Below are positions 23,874-32,164 of a stretch of 37,961 bases of DNA, piece after piece. Numbering within the stretch: position 1 is the stretch's first letter; every line of letters starts with the position of its first letter. The notes below the pieces were generated by a model. The model saw nothing but the letters and a program-made list of their open reading frames with translations. It had not been told where the DNA came from and searched no databases. The translations under genes were made by a program, and so were the position numbers. The DNA is taken from positions 1 to 37,961 of the forward strand of contig JAEWZB010000037.1 of the NCBI GenBank assembly GCA_023395515.1. Direction: 5' to 3'. The stretch comes from Bacillota bacterium (GTDB lineage: Bacteria; Bacillota; Syntrophomonadia; Syntrophomonadales; Syntrophomonadaceae).

Positions 23874-25039
23874 ACTCTTTTCATATAATTCCTATAATTA
23901 CTGTAGTTCTCCAACATTTCCCCCAAGTTATCTCCACCCAATTTCTCTGCTAAAGCTTGTGCCAAACCAAAGGCCAGCATAGCTTCACCCACTACTGCTG
24001 CCGCAGGAACCGCACAAATATCAGAGCGTTCAATACTGGCTTTTTCCGCTTCCCAAGTAGAGGTATTAACACTTTGCAGTGGCTGGTATAGGGTGGGAAT
24101 AGGTTTCATATAGGCTCTGGCCCAAACTGTTTCACCATTAGTTACTCCCCCTTCTAACCCTCCGGCCCGGTTAGAAGTTCTATATAACCCTCTTTCAGAT
24201 TCAAAAAAAATCTGATCATGTACTGCTGACCCGGGTGAACTAGCATTTAATATTCCTTCCCCGATTTCTACAGCTTTTATAGCAGGAATACTCATAAGCA
24301 AAGAGCTTAACTTCGCATCTAATTTTCTATCCCAACTAGTATGACTGCCAAGTCCCGGGGGCACACCTATAGCACCTACTTCAAAAAATCCTCCTAATGA
24401 TTCTCCCGACTTTTGGGCCTGATCAATTTCAGCTATCATCTGTTCGGTAACTAATGGGTCCAGACACCTTACTGGTGATGCTTCTACCTTTTCCATAAAC
24501 TGGTCGTAGGTAAAATGGTGCAAACCAGTATGTTCAGCCTTTATATTTCCTATCCCTATAACCTGACTATAAATATATATGTTAAAAACCATTAATAATT
24601 GCTTAAAAAACGAACCCGCCGCTACCCGGGCTGCCGTCTCCCTGGCACTGGCTCTTTCTAGTATATTCCTCATGTCCTGATGGTTATACTTAATCCCCGC
24701 CGCTAAATCCGCATGGCCGGGCCGGGGACGATTTACGGCTTGTTTTTCTATATCTGAACAAGGTCCAGGATTCATAATGTCGGCCCAATTTTTATAATCA
24801 TGATTTTCAATCATAAAGCTAATCGGACTGCCTAAGGAAACCTGGTTACGAACTCCGGCGAGTATTTCCACCTGGTCTTTTTCAACTTTCATTCGGCCTC
24901 CCCGGCCGTAACCTTTTTGCCTTCTGGATAAATCATTATTAACCAGTTCTTCCTTTATAGTTACACCCGCGGGAAAACCTTCAATAAATCCCACTAATCC
25001 TTTGCCATGGGATTCACCCGAGGTAATAAATCGTAACAC
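23852..25039 (-). CDS. aroC: Chorismate synthase
   Basis: 395 residues. It converts EPSP to chorismate with reduced FMN. The signature GESHGKGLVGFIEGFPAG is at residues 8-25. RRQKGYGRGGRM carries phosphate- and FMN-binding basic residues near 39-50, and RPRPGHADLAAG and RASARETAARVAAG follow. The length is usual for the monofunctional bacterial form. The start ATG with AGGAGGAATC upstream lies 12 bases after the stop of the DUF2179 gene. Overlaps aroK. Confidence 0.97.
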   Translation of the reverse strand: MLRFITSGESHGKGLVGFIEGFPAGVTIKEELVNNDLSRRQKGYGRGGRMKVEKDQVEILAGVRNQVSLGSPISFMIENHDYKNWADIMNPGPCSDIEKQAVNRPRPGHADLAAGIKYNHQDMRNILERASARETAARVAAGSFFKQLLMVFNIYIYSQVIGIGNIKAEHTGLHHFTYDQFMEKVEASPVRCLDPLVTEQMIAEIDQAQKSGESLGGFFEVGAIGVPPGLGSHTSWDRKLDAKLSSLLMSIPAIKAVEIGEGILNASSPGSAVHDQIFFESERGLYRTSNRAGGLEGGVTNGETVWARAYMKPIPTLYQPLQSVNTSTWEAEKASIERSDICAVPAAAVVGEAMLAFGLAQALAEKLGGDNLGEMLENYSNYRNYMKRVWKWKRI

Positions 25040-25051
25040 CTGAGATTCCTC

Positions 25052-25555
25052 CTATTTTTTCTTAATATATCCGCCCCTGAATTGCTTAGGTTCCATTAAT
25101 ACTACAAAAGCATCCGGGTCTTTTTCATAAACCCGGTCTGCCACTAGCTTGGCCGTATCTCTTTTAACAATAATATTTAAAACCAGCTTTTCTCCGTCTT
25201 TACCGTTGGCTTGCCAGCAGGTTACGGGAAAGCCTTCCTCACGCAGTTCATCAGCTACATAGCAATGCTCGCTATCAACCGTGACTTGTAAACCGCGATA
25301 ACCTAAAGCCAGTCTTTCCTCAATGAGGCTTCCGCAGAATATTCCTAAAGAAAATCCACTGCAAAAGACGATTAATTTTAACGGATCACCAAGTGAACCT
25401 ACTACCATGCCCAAGGCCACAGTATATACCAGTATTTCAAAAAAGCCTAAAATTGCAGCGGGAACGCGGTTCCCTCTTATAACCAAAATCATGCGGATAG
25501 TGCCTAATGATACATCAAGAATTCTAGCAAAGAAAATAAATAACAACTCGAAAAT
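25052..25555 (-). CDS. DUF2179/DUF5698 membrane protein (UPF0316 family)
   Basis: 167 residues. Three hydrophobic helices fill residues 1-85 (LLFIFFARILDVSLGTIRMI is the family hallmark). A cytoplasmic C-terminal DUF2179 domain follows, with its TVDSE-type strand and ADELREEGFPVTCWQANGKDG. The ATG at 25555 is preceded by AAAGGAGTCG; an upstream frame to 25630 overlaps the pseudopilin gene and lacks such a site. Function is not settled for the family. Its place inside a shikimate operon is probably accidental co-transcription. Confidence 0.85.
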   Translation of the reverse strand: MFELLFIFFARILDVSLGTIRMILVIRGNRVPAAILGFFEILVYTVALGMVVGSLGDPLKLIVFCSGFSLGIFCGSLIEERLALGYRGLQVTVDSEHCYVADELREEGFPVTCWQANGKDGEKLVLNIIVKRDTAKLVADRVYEKDPDAFVVLMEPKQFRGGYIKKK

Positions 25556-25571
25556 CATTATATCGACTCCT

Positions 25572-26039
25572 TTATTTTTCCCAGCTGGCCGGGGGCTTAT
25601 CAGAAACTCTGACCCTACCTGCCGCTCCACTTACTATTACATATAATCTCTTTCCCCGGTTATTAGCTAAAGTTACAGTTCCTCCACTAGTAGGTGCTCC
25701 CGAAGGCAGAAATGCACAATAACTTACGTAATCTTTCCCTTCTTTAAAGGTAGTAGTTCCTACATACCGTATTTTATGATTTAGATCACAACTAGTGCCA
25801 GAGGCTAAGGTATAACTATTATCATAGGGATAAAACTGTATTTTTTGTGGTTTTCCACTAACTATAGCTTCAGTTCGGGCTGCTCGAAGAAAGGTCGCCA
25901 GCTTCTGAACATCCGCCTTTAATTTTTGATCAGCTATGATTCCGTTAACATAAGGAATAGCTAAAGTTGATAAAATTGAAAAGAGAGCTAAGGCTAATAT
26001 AGCTTCAACTAAAGTAAATCCCCGACTATTGCATCTGAT
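25572..26039 (-). CDS. Type IV pseudopilin, GspH/FimT-like, without a standard start codon
   Basis: The frame reads RCNSRGFTLVEAILALALFS at its N-terminus: a prepilin peptidase site after the G, then F+1, E+5 and the long hydrophobic helix. It then continues without a stop for 155 residues to GAAGRVRVSDKPPASWEK and TAA at 25572-25574. The C-terminal GKRLYVIVSGAAGRVRV is typical of FimT/GspH minor pilins. In this frame TGA is met 9 bases before the first usable position, and no ATG, GTG or TTG precedes the pilin helix. ATC at 26037-26039 is the only near-cognate start. The 5' end overlaps aroE by 14 bases. It would be exported and assembled in a pilus or competence pseudopilus. It may instead be a recent pseudogene. 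Confidence 0.75.
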   Translation of the reverse strand: MRCNSRGFTLVEAILALALFSILSTLAIPYVNGIIADQKLKADVQKLATFLRAARTEAIVSGKPQKIQFYPYDNSYTLASGTSCDLNHKIRYVGTTTFKEGKDYVSYCAFLPSGAPTSGGTVTLANNRGKRLYVIVSGAAGRVRVSDKPPASWEK

Positions 26040-26877
26040 GGGAAATCACTTCTTTCATATAACTAATGGGCGGATCTTCCCCGATAAGAATTTTAAGGGT
26101 TAAAGCCCCTTGATGTACAAACATAGGCAGCCCATTAATAATAGCTAAGCCTTTAGCTTTTCCCATAGCTAATAGCTTAGTCTGGCCAGGGTTATAAATC
26201 AAATCACACAAAACCACCTGTTCTTTAACCATATCAATATTATCAACAGGTGATTCATTTACTCGTGGATACATGCCTATCGGACTACAATTGATAATAA
26301 TATCGGCTTGACTGGCTATATCCTTAAATGTTTTCTTATTCATTTCTAAGCCATAACTTTTAACCCCAGTTGTTTCTTCAACAAAGTCGGCTAAAGCCTT
26401 AGCTTTATATATATCTATATCTAAAAAAGTTAGCGTTTTAGCTTTTTCCATGGCCATAGCATAAGCTACCGCCCGGGCTGCTCCGCCCGCCCCTATTAGT
26501 ACTACCTGGCCTTTTATTCTTATGCCCTCTTCCTTGAGTCCGGCTACAAAGCCTGGGCCATCGGTATTATATCCTACTAGCTTACCATCTTCATTTTTAA
26601 TGAGATTAACTGCACCACAGGCTCGGGCTGGTACCGATAAATCATCCAGATAGCTTATTACTTTCTCCTTGTGAGGAATAGTCACATTAACTCCTGCCAT
26701 ATTAAAAACCCGAATAGCTTCCACGGCTTTACCAATATCATCAGGTTTTACTTCTAAAGGTAGATAAGTATAATTCAGCCCCATTTTTTGCAGGGTCAGG
26801 TTATGCATTACCGGGGAGAGGCTGTGTCCTATAGGGTATCCTAAAATCCCCATCAATCTAGTTCTACTATTAATCAT
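26026..26877 (-). CDS. aroE: Shikimate dehydrogenase
   Basis: 283 residues. It reduces 3-dehydroshikimate to shikimate with NADPH. Substrate-binding residues are in GYPIGHSLSPVMHN at 13-26, the catalytic Lys/Asp pair in VTIPHKE near 64-70 and NTDGPGF near 103. The Rossmann motif is GAGGAARAVAYA near 128, with the usual NCSPIGMYP near 196. It is the first gene of the aro operon on the - strand. A strong AAAGGAGG site lies too far upstream for this ATG and instead serves an 8-codon frame. The site directly before the ATG is weak (GGGG). Confidence 0.95.
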   Translation of the reverse strand: MINSRTRLMGILGYPIGHSLSPVMHNLTLQKMGLNYTYLPLEVKPDDIGKAVEAIRVFNMAGVNVTIPHKEKVISYLDDLSVPARACGAVNLIKNEDGKLVGYNTDGPGFVAGLKEEGIRIKGQVVLIGAGGAARAVAYAMAMEKAKTLTFLDIDIYKAKALADFVEETTGVKSYGLEMNKKTFKDIASQADIIINCSPIGMYPRVNESPVDNIDMVKEQVVLCDLIYNPGQTKLLAMGKAKGLAIINGLPMFVHQGALTLKILIGEDPPISYMKEVISHQMQ

Positions 26878-26890
26878 AGATAAAACCCCA

Positions 26891-26917
26891 TTATAATTTA
26901 TGGCGAATGCCTAGCAT
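26891..26917 (-). CDS. Possible 8-codon leader peptide before aroE
   Basis: AAAGGAGGCGG is followed by ATG, seven sense codons (LGIRHKL) and TAA, ending 13 bases before the aroE ATG. The ribosome binding site is much stronger than that of aroE, so coupling or a small upstream frame that feeds ribosomes to aroE is possible. It has no aromatic residue, so it is not a classic attenuator peptide. Confidence 0.3.
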   Translation of the reverse strand: MLGIRHKL

Positions 26918-26964
26918 CCGCCTCCTTTCAAATTATTACATTAATTATTATAATTTTCAACTTA

Positions 26965-27474
26965 TTATCCATTATGCTCCATTTTCTTTTTTAATCTCCT
27001 TAATACAAAATATTCCATAGCTCGGGAGATTTTAGTCCCCATAAATTCTCTTTTATTAATCGGTACTACTAATATAGTGAAAAGACCGGCCCGATTACCC
27101 CCTAGGATATCAGTAAAAATTTGATCACCTATTACTACAGTTTGTTCCGGGGTCACTTCCAGCAGCTTAATAGCGCGATAAAAAGCCCCCCGGCGTGGTT
27201 TTTGCGCCCTATGCAGAAACGGAATTCCTAATTGATGAGCTACCTTAACCACCCTTTGTTCACCATTATTAGATAAGATACAAGCTTTAAAGCCCTCTTT
27301 TTGGATAACTACAAACCAGTCTATTACTTCTTGGGTAATATGGTTACTATTCCACTCGGTTACCGTGTTATCCAGATCTAAAATAAAAGCCTTCTTATTT
27401 AAAGCTTGCAATTCATCTAAGGGAATTTCCATTAATGATTTTACATATAAATCTGGAAATAATTTTTTAAACAT
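26965..27474 (-). CDS. YqeG-family HAD IIIA-type phosphatase
   Basis: 169 residues. HAD motif I is FILDLDNTVTEWN (residues 31-43, nucleophile D in DLD). Motif II is CILSNNGEQR near 65 and motif III/IV is VVIGDQIFTDILGGNRAG near 117. The KP of RAQKPRRGAFYRA near 91 supplies the HAD lysine. Length and motifs match YqeG. The family is close to phosphatidylglycerolphosphate phosphatases and in Firmicutes is often found just before aroE, as here. Cytoplasmic or peripheral membrane. The ATG follows TAAGGAGTAAGT. Confidence 0.92.
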   Translation of the reverse strand: MFKKLFPDLYVKSLMEIPLDELQALNKKAFILDLDNTVTEWNSNHITQEVIDWFVVIQKEGFKACILSNNGEQRVVKVAHQLGIPFLHRAQKPRRGAFYRAIKLLEVTPEQTVVIGDQIFTDILGGNRAGLFTILVVPINKREFMGTKISRAMEYFVLRRLKKKMEHNG

Positions 27475-27533
27475 ACTTACTCCTTAATTAAAATTTATCA
27501 CTTTAATTTTTCCTGCAAAATCCCTTTAGTCAT

Positions 27534-27742
27534 GTTGAATGTATAAATATGTAGTAGCCGTTTGTCGTAGCATGGAGGATATACCCTGCGAAGGCTCAAG
27601 AAAAAAGGGGGCGAGCCTTACGGATGAGGCGAGCGGGCCACTGAACAGGATGTGACTTTGGCCCGTTACCCCTTTTTTCTTGAGGCAAGCAGTCGGTATT
27701 TCCCCATGCGGAAGCTGGCAACGGAATATTTATACATTCAAC
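27534..27742. mobile_element. Palindromic MITE-like element abutting the galT stop
   Basis: Perfect 17-base inverted ends GTTGAATGTATAAATAT (27534-27550) and its complement (27726-27742). A second inner pair CTCAAGAAAAAAGGGG / CCCCTTTTTTCTTGAG lies about 40 bases inside each end. Even the sequence between ends and inner pair is weakly complementary, so the whole 209 bases can form one long hairpin. Non-coding. The last base of the right end is the third base of the galT stop codon. Confidence 0.7.
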
Positions 27743-28749
27743 TAACCAATAAACTTTAATTTTTCCCTGAATAAGCGGGCGGCTAGTTCCGGAGCCACGG
27801 GGTTCATATATATACCGGCCGCAATCTCTACCCCGGCTGTAATTATTAATCTAGGGGTTAATTCCATAAACCAATGGTATCCATCCTCGGTTTCCCCATT
27901 TACCGGTGCTGAGTTAATAACGATATTGTAAGATGGATTATCTAAAGATGCAATTATAGTTTGCAATAATTTCTGGCTTATAATAGCTAATTCTTGTAAT
28001 TCTTTATCACTTATATGGCCAAAGTGCCGGTTATGGGCCGTAGGTATTACCCATATTTCATAAGCAAAACGGGAAGCATAAGGACATATAACTATAAATT
28101 CCTGCCCTTCATAAATTACTCTTTCCCCGCTAAGCCTCTCCTGTTCAATCATGTCACAGATTAGACAGCTGGATTCCTTTTCATAATACCTTTGGATACC
28201 TTTGTTAACTTCCGGTACCATGGGCAAAGCCAGAATCTGACTATGGCTATGTTCTAAAGAAGCACCGGCAAAAATTCCCCGGTTTTTATAAATCTGTATA
28301 TACTTTATTCTTTCATCTTTAGCCAGAGCAATATACCTTTCCTTAAGCATTTTAAAAACTAAATAAATCTTATCTATATTAAATTCGTGTAATTCTACAT
28401 CATGCTCGGGAGTTTCTACAATAACTTCGTGTTGCCCAATACCGTCACAACGGGTATTGATCCCGGTAGTATCAGGAGTTAAATCCCCTATTAGGCTAAA
28501 AGCCGAATACTTATTAGGAATAGTTCTGATACTCCAGTCTGGAGTATCAGGTAAAGACTCCTTTTCTCTATAGGCGGTTATTTCTGGAGGGGTAAGTTCT
28601 TCATGTCCGGCACAAAAAGGACACCGCCCACTATTGCCCATAAAGCGAATCCCATTTTTATTAATGGGGAAATCATTCGGCTTTAAAGCTCGACCGGCTG
28701 CTATTACTACCCAAGCATCCCTGATCAAATCCTTACGTAACTCCGGCAC
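27742..28749 (-). CDS. galT: Galactose-1-phosphate uridylyltransferase
   Basis: 335 residues. Leloir pathway: exchanges UMP between UDP-glucose and galactose-1-phosphate. The zinc-type cysteine pair CPFC is near residue 39 (in SGRCPFCAGHEE) and PNKYSAF follows near 76. The active site is EHSHSQI near residue 165, where the second His of HxHxQ is the uridylylated nucleophile. A second cysteine motif CLICDMIEQE lies near 195, and PTAHNRHFGHI and HWFMELTPRL follow. Length is normal. The stop codon is shared with the end of the palindromic element, so the C-terminus may have been reset. The upstream promoter region is occupied by a structured relic. Confidence 0.93.
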   Translation of the reverse strand: MPELRKDLIRDAWVVIAAGRALKPNDFPINKNGIRFMGNSGRCPFCAGHEELTPPEITAYREKESLPDTPDWSIRTIPNKYSAFSLIGDLTPDTTGINTRCDGIGQHEVIVETPEHDVELHEFNIDKIYLVFKMLKERYIALAKDERIKYIQIYKNRGIFAGASLEHSHSQILALPMVPEVNKGIQRYYEKESSCLICDMIEQERLSGERVIYEGQEFIVICPYASRFAYEIWVIPTAHNRHFGHISDKELQELAIISQKLLQTIIASLDNPSYNIVINSAPVNGETEDGYHWFMELTPRLIITAGVEIAAGIYMNPVAPELAARLFREKLKFIG

Positions 28750-28774
28750 ATTACTCCCCCCTTGTCTTCTATCT

Positions 28775-28990
28775 ATTTATCCGATGACTAATCCGTCCTA
28801 AGACCCCCGCCTCTATAGGTGGCGGGTGCCCAAGGACGGCTAAGTCCCTGGTGACCTGCGACTAAGATTCAAATGGAGCCCTTACAAGGACTACTGATTT
28901 TATGTTCGCTGAGCTCACTTTTTTATAATGGAGTTAAAACTCCATCTGAATCAAGTCTTACTTTATATTCTATGTCTTAGCCAAAACTAA
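28775..28990 (-). ncRNA. IS200/IS605 right-end / omega-RNA-like structured relic
   Basis: On the - strand: a hairpin GATGGAGTTTTAACTCCAT, then CAGTAGTCCTTGTAAGGGCT, CAGGGACTTAGCCGTCCTTG and the compact CCCGCC-ACCTATAGA-GGCGGG hairpin with GGTCTTAGGACGG. This order resembles the 3' ends of IS605/IS1341-type elements, which encode the guide (omega) RNA of TnpB. No tnpB or tnpA is nearby. If it is such an end, it is a solo, non-autonomous copy. The call is by pattern memory and not proven. Confidence 0.4.
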
Positions 28991-29034
28991 TACCAATAAA
29001 AATTTTAGGGATAGGGTTCATCCCTAAGTATCTC

Positions 29035-29361
29035 CTAAATATCCAGTTCCTTTTTAACTGCATTTACTATATTCTCATAGTTTACAACCCCGGCAAAACG
29101 GGCCCGCTCATTTATTACTATTACCGGATAAGAATGCCCATAATTAATGATGCGGGCCACCTCGGGTACTTGATTAACATCTAAGTCGGTTATATCAATA
29201 TATAGGGCTTCGACTATATCAGGTCCAAACTCCTCAGTTAAGACCTTCTGCAATTCTTCGAATTGTGCCCGAACATCTGCCGGTTCAAAATCACTAGGAT
29301 AAGTCTGCCAATCATGGCTAAGCTCTAAGTTATCATATACTTCTACTTTAACTTTATTCAT
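29035..29361 (-). CDS. YuzD/DUF1462-like thioredoxin-fold protein without CxxC
   Basis: 108 residues. The pattern of YuzD proteins is visible: a helix LQKVLTEEFGPDIVEALYIDI, then PEVARIINYGHSYPVIVINE (the cis-Pro type strand) and RARFAGVVNYENIV. Family members usually carry an N-terminal cysteine pair; here there is no cysteine at all, so redox chemistry is lost and the fold may bind a partner instead. The ATG follows AGGAGGTTTATT. Single gene with its own upstream region. Confidence 0.55.
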   Translation of the reverse strand: MNKVKVEVYDNLELSHDWQTYPSDFEPADVRAQFEELQKVLTEEFGPDIVEALYIDITDLDVNQVPEVARIINYGHSYPVIVINERARFAGVVNYENIVNAVKKELDI

Positions 29362-29500
29362 AATAAACCTCCTGCATCATCTTATCCCCCTAGCGGGAAA
29401 TATAAAACAAAACTTGGCTTGCGCCAAGTCCTCAGACGCGGGCGGAAGCCGTAGTTTTGTGGATACTATCTACTTATTGATTTATACTTTCTGATAGTAC

Positions 29501-29528
29501 AAAAAAGCACTCCTTAAAAGAAGTGCCC
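29501..29528 (-). terminator. Terminator of the metal-efflux operon
   Basis: On the - strand GGCACTTCTTTTAAGGAGTGC forms a stem (GCACT/AGTGC plus extension) directly followed by TTTTTT. It lies 17 bases after the Crp/Fnr gene stop. Confidence 0.8.
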
Positions 29529-29544
29529 TCTATACTTTATTTTA

Positions 29545-30246
29545 TTACATTCCGGCCATCTCTTGCAAAGCTTCCCGGTCCAGAATCATAATAGTTCTTT
29601 GCCCAACCTGCTTAATTAAACCTATCTCCTGAAAAGCTGATAATTTTCTGCTCAAAGTCTCCTGGCTCATACCCATATGGGCCGCTAAATCTTTTTTACT
29701 GATGGCTAAGGATATTTCATCCTTACCAATAGACATTCTCAGTAAAGTATCGGCTACCCGTTGTTCCACATCATGCAGTCCCAGTGACTCAATCATGTTT
29801 TCCGCGTTATGGAGGCGTTTACTAAGTTCCTCTATAATCTTAACTGCAATACTGGGGACTTCTTTAATAATCTGATTTAATCTATTGCCATCTATGATAC
29901 AAACGGCGGTTGGTTCAAGAGCTTCCGCATTACTATCTAAAGGAGCCCGGGCAAACAAGGAAAGCTCTCCCATAAAATCCCCCGGATTTAAGATACGAAT
30001 AATCTGTTCTTTGCCGGATTCGGATACTTTATATATTTTGACTTTGCCGTGATTTATTACATATAAACGCTCTTCCAAGGCGCCAGATAAATAAATGCTT
30101 TCCCCTTTTTTGTATTCCCGGTCAGTAATAATTTCAGCAATCTGTTCCATCTCTTCCGGATTTAGACTGCTGAAAATGGGGACTTTATGCATACATACCC
30201 TTTCGGTATGACCCTTAGCATGGTGACAATTATTTTCCGGCTGCAT
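29545..30246 (-). CDS. Crp/Fnr-family transcriptional regulator of the efflux operon
   Basis: 233 residues. The cyclic-nucleotide-type effector domain covers residues 22-140 (IFSSLNPEEMEQIAEII, GKVKIYKVSESGKEQIIRIL, GDFMGELSLFA), followed by the dimer helix and a C-terminal winged helix with ISKKDLAAHMGMSQETLSRK as recognition unit. An N-terminal extension has Cys 7, His 8-9 and Cys 18 (NNCHHAKGHTERVCMHK), which could bind metal or an Fe-S cluster; cAMP-binding residues are not convincing. It is the last gene of the HMA-ATPase operon (gap 18 bases). A TTGAC-N4-GTCAA palindrome at the operon promoter is a likely target. Confidence 0.88.
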   Translation of the reverse strand: MQPENNCHHAKGHTERVCMHKVPIFSSLNPEEMEQIAEIITDREYKKGESIYLSGALEERLYVINHGKVKIYKVSESGKEQIIRILNPGDFMGELSLFARAPLDSNAEALEPTAVCIIDGNRLNQIIKEVPSIAVKIIEELSKRLHNAENMIESLGLHDVEQRVADTLLRMSIGKDEISLAISKKDLAAHMGMSQETLSRKLSAFQEIGLIKQVGQRTIMILDREALQEMAGM

Positions 30247-30264
30247 CTTAACATCCTTTCCCCT

Positions 30265-32142
30265 CTAAGTTCGTTTTTCTTTATAACCTAACAGACGAAT
30301 AGCGTTTATGATTACGGCTAGAACACTTAATATATGAACCAGCATTCCTGATGATAAGAAAACTAGTTTAGCTAATACCCCGGCCAAAAGAATCAATACT
30401 ATAGTTACGGCAAAATAAATATTTTGCTTCATATTTGATACAGTGGCACGACTTAACCCAATCGCATAAGACAACTTGATAATCTCATCCGACATCAGCA
30501 CCATATCTGCAGTTTCCATAGCTACATCAGTTCCCGCTCCCCCTACTGCAATGCCTAAGTCAGCAGAAGCTAAGGCGGGAGCATCGTTAACTCCATCCCC
30601 TACCATGGCCGCGGTGCCGAATTTATCCTGCAACTCTTTAAGAATCCTCCCCTTATCTTCGGGAAGTAATTGGGCATAATAGCCATCCAACCCGATTTTA
30701 TCAGCTATAGCGGCGGCGGCCCGCTCATTATCTCCGGTTAACATTACGATTTGTTTGACCCCGGCAGCTTTTAATCTTTTAATTAGTTGGACCGTATCGG
30801 CTCTGATAGTATCGGCTATGGAAATTATTCCTAAAACACTTTCTAAATTTGCCACGATGACTGCAGTCTGCCCGGCAGATTCTTCCTCTTTAATATATTC
30901 CTCTATATCATTAGGTATTTCAAGTCCATTTTCCCTTACTAGCTTTCTATTGCCCACCAAGACAGTTTGGTTGCCTACTTGCGCCTTTAGCCCTTGGCCA
31001 GCTATAATTTCTGCGGCCTGGGGCGCAGTTAAGCTTATACTTAAAACCGAGTCCGCTTGGGCTATAATAGCTCTGGCTAATGGATGTTCGGAATACATCT
31101 CCGCGCTGGCAGTAAGGTGTAATAACTCTTCTTCTCCTATACCGTAAGCCCGAACCCTATTAACCCTGGGCTTGCCTTCGGTCAAGGTTCCGGTTTTATC
31201 AAAAGCAATTACTTTTACGGTGCCGATTTTCTCGATAATTTCTCCGCCTTTGATAAGTACCCCATTTTTAGCTCCATTCCCTATACCCGCCACAACTGAA
31301 ACGGGGGTGGCAATAACTAAAGCTCCCGGGCAGGCTATGACTAAGAGGGTTAATGATAAAGGCAGATCCCGGGTTAAAAGGTAAACTACTACCGCCAATA
31401 CTACAATTCCCGGGGTATAATACTGGGCAAAAACTTCTAAAAATTTCTGGGTTTTAGCTTTTTTATCCTGGGCTTCCTCCACCATCTCTAAAATTCGGGC
31501 AAAAGTCGTGTCATCCCCTACTTTTTCCGCTTTAATTTTCAGGTAGCCGGATTCCAAAATAGTTCCCGAAAAGACCCCATCCCCGTTTTCTTTAGTAACA
31601 GGCATAGACTCACCAGTGATGGAAGCCTGGTTTACATAGGCATTGCCTTCTGTAACCATTCCATCTACCGGGATTTTTTCCCCCGGTTTTACTATAACTA
31701 TTTCACCTTTGCTAACTTCTTCCGGGGCAATCTCAATTTCTTGCCCATCCCGAATAACTCGAGCCACATCAGGAGCTAATTCTAATAAAGACCTAATAGC
31801 TGATCTGGTTTTTTCTAAAGCTCGGGACTCCAAATAGTTACCCAGCATAAACAGAAAAGTAACCGCTGCCGCTTCCCAATATTCCCTGATATATAAGGCC
31901 CCAATTACCGCCAAGGTTACTAAAGCGTCAATACCTAGTATTTTATAACGAATAGCCTGGAAGGCATTAACTGCTATAGGATAACCGGCTACAATAGTAG
32001 CCAGAATCATTAAAAAATCGGACGTGCCAAGGGATAAACCATGGGTGATATTGATTCCCTGACCAAATTGGTTAAGAAGTAAAGCCAGTACTATCAAAGC
32101 GCCGGCTATGATAACCCTTTGCCCTTTGCTATCCCTTAACAT
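30265..32142 (-). CDS. Heavy-metal P1B-type ATPase with CPG motif
   Basis: 625 residues, eight-helix P1B core without an N-terminal metal-binding domain. The actuator loop has SITGESMPVTK near 175, the phosphorylation site is AFDKTGTLTEGKP near 315, the HP motif SEHPLARA near 354 and the hinge MVGDGVNDAPALASAD near 515. The intramembrane metal site reads VIACPGALVIATPVS: CPG instead of the usual CPC, while GGEIIEKIG follows normally. The missing cysteine suggests a different ion preference from ordinary Cd/Zn/Cu pumps. The last helices keep MKQNIYFAV and the HILSVLAVIINAIRLL segment seen in Zn/Cd types. Co-transcribed with a separate HMA protein, 22 bases upstream. Confidence 0.93.
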   Translation of the reverse strand: MLRDSKGQRVIIAGALIVLALLLNQFGQGINITHGLSLGTSDFLMILATIVAGYPIAVNAFQAIRYKILGIDALVTLAVIGALYIREYWEAAAVTFLFMLGNYLESRALEKTRSAIRSLLELAPDVARVIRDGQEIEIAPEEVSKGEIVIVKPGEKIPVDGMVTEGNAYVNQASITGESMPVTKENGDGVFSGTILESGYLKIKAEKVGDDTTFARILEMVEEAQDKKAKTQKFLEVFAQYYTPGIVVLAVVVYLLTRDLPLSLTLLVIACPGALVIATPVSVVAGIGNGAKNGVLIKGGEIIEKIGTVKVIAFDKTGTLTEGKPRVNRVRAYGIGEEELLHLTASAEMYSEHPLARAIIAQADSVLSISLTAPQAAEIIAGQGLKAQVGNQTVLVGNRKLVRENGLEIPNDIEEYIKEEESAGQTAVIVANLESVLGIISIADTIRADTVQLIKRLKAAGVKQIVMLTGDNERAAAAIADKIGLDGYYAQLLPEDKGRILKELQDKFGTAAMVGDGVNDAPALASADLGIAVGGAGTDVAMETADMVLMSDEIIKLSYAIGLSRATVSNMKQNIYFAVTIVLILLAGVLAKLVFLSSGMLVHILSVLAVIINAIRLLGYKEKRT

Positions 32143-32164
32143 ATCCTCACCACTCCTTCATCTT

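Noticed and set aside
25052..25630. Longer version of the DUF2179 gene beginning at 25630
   Set aside because: The extra 25 residues overlap the pseudopilin C-terminus and have no ribosome binding site; ATG at 25555 has one and matches the family N-terminus.
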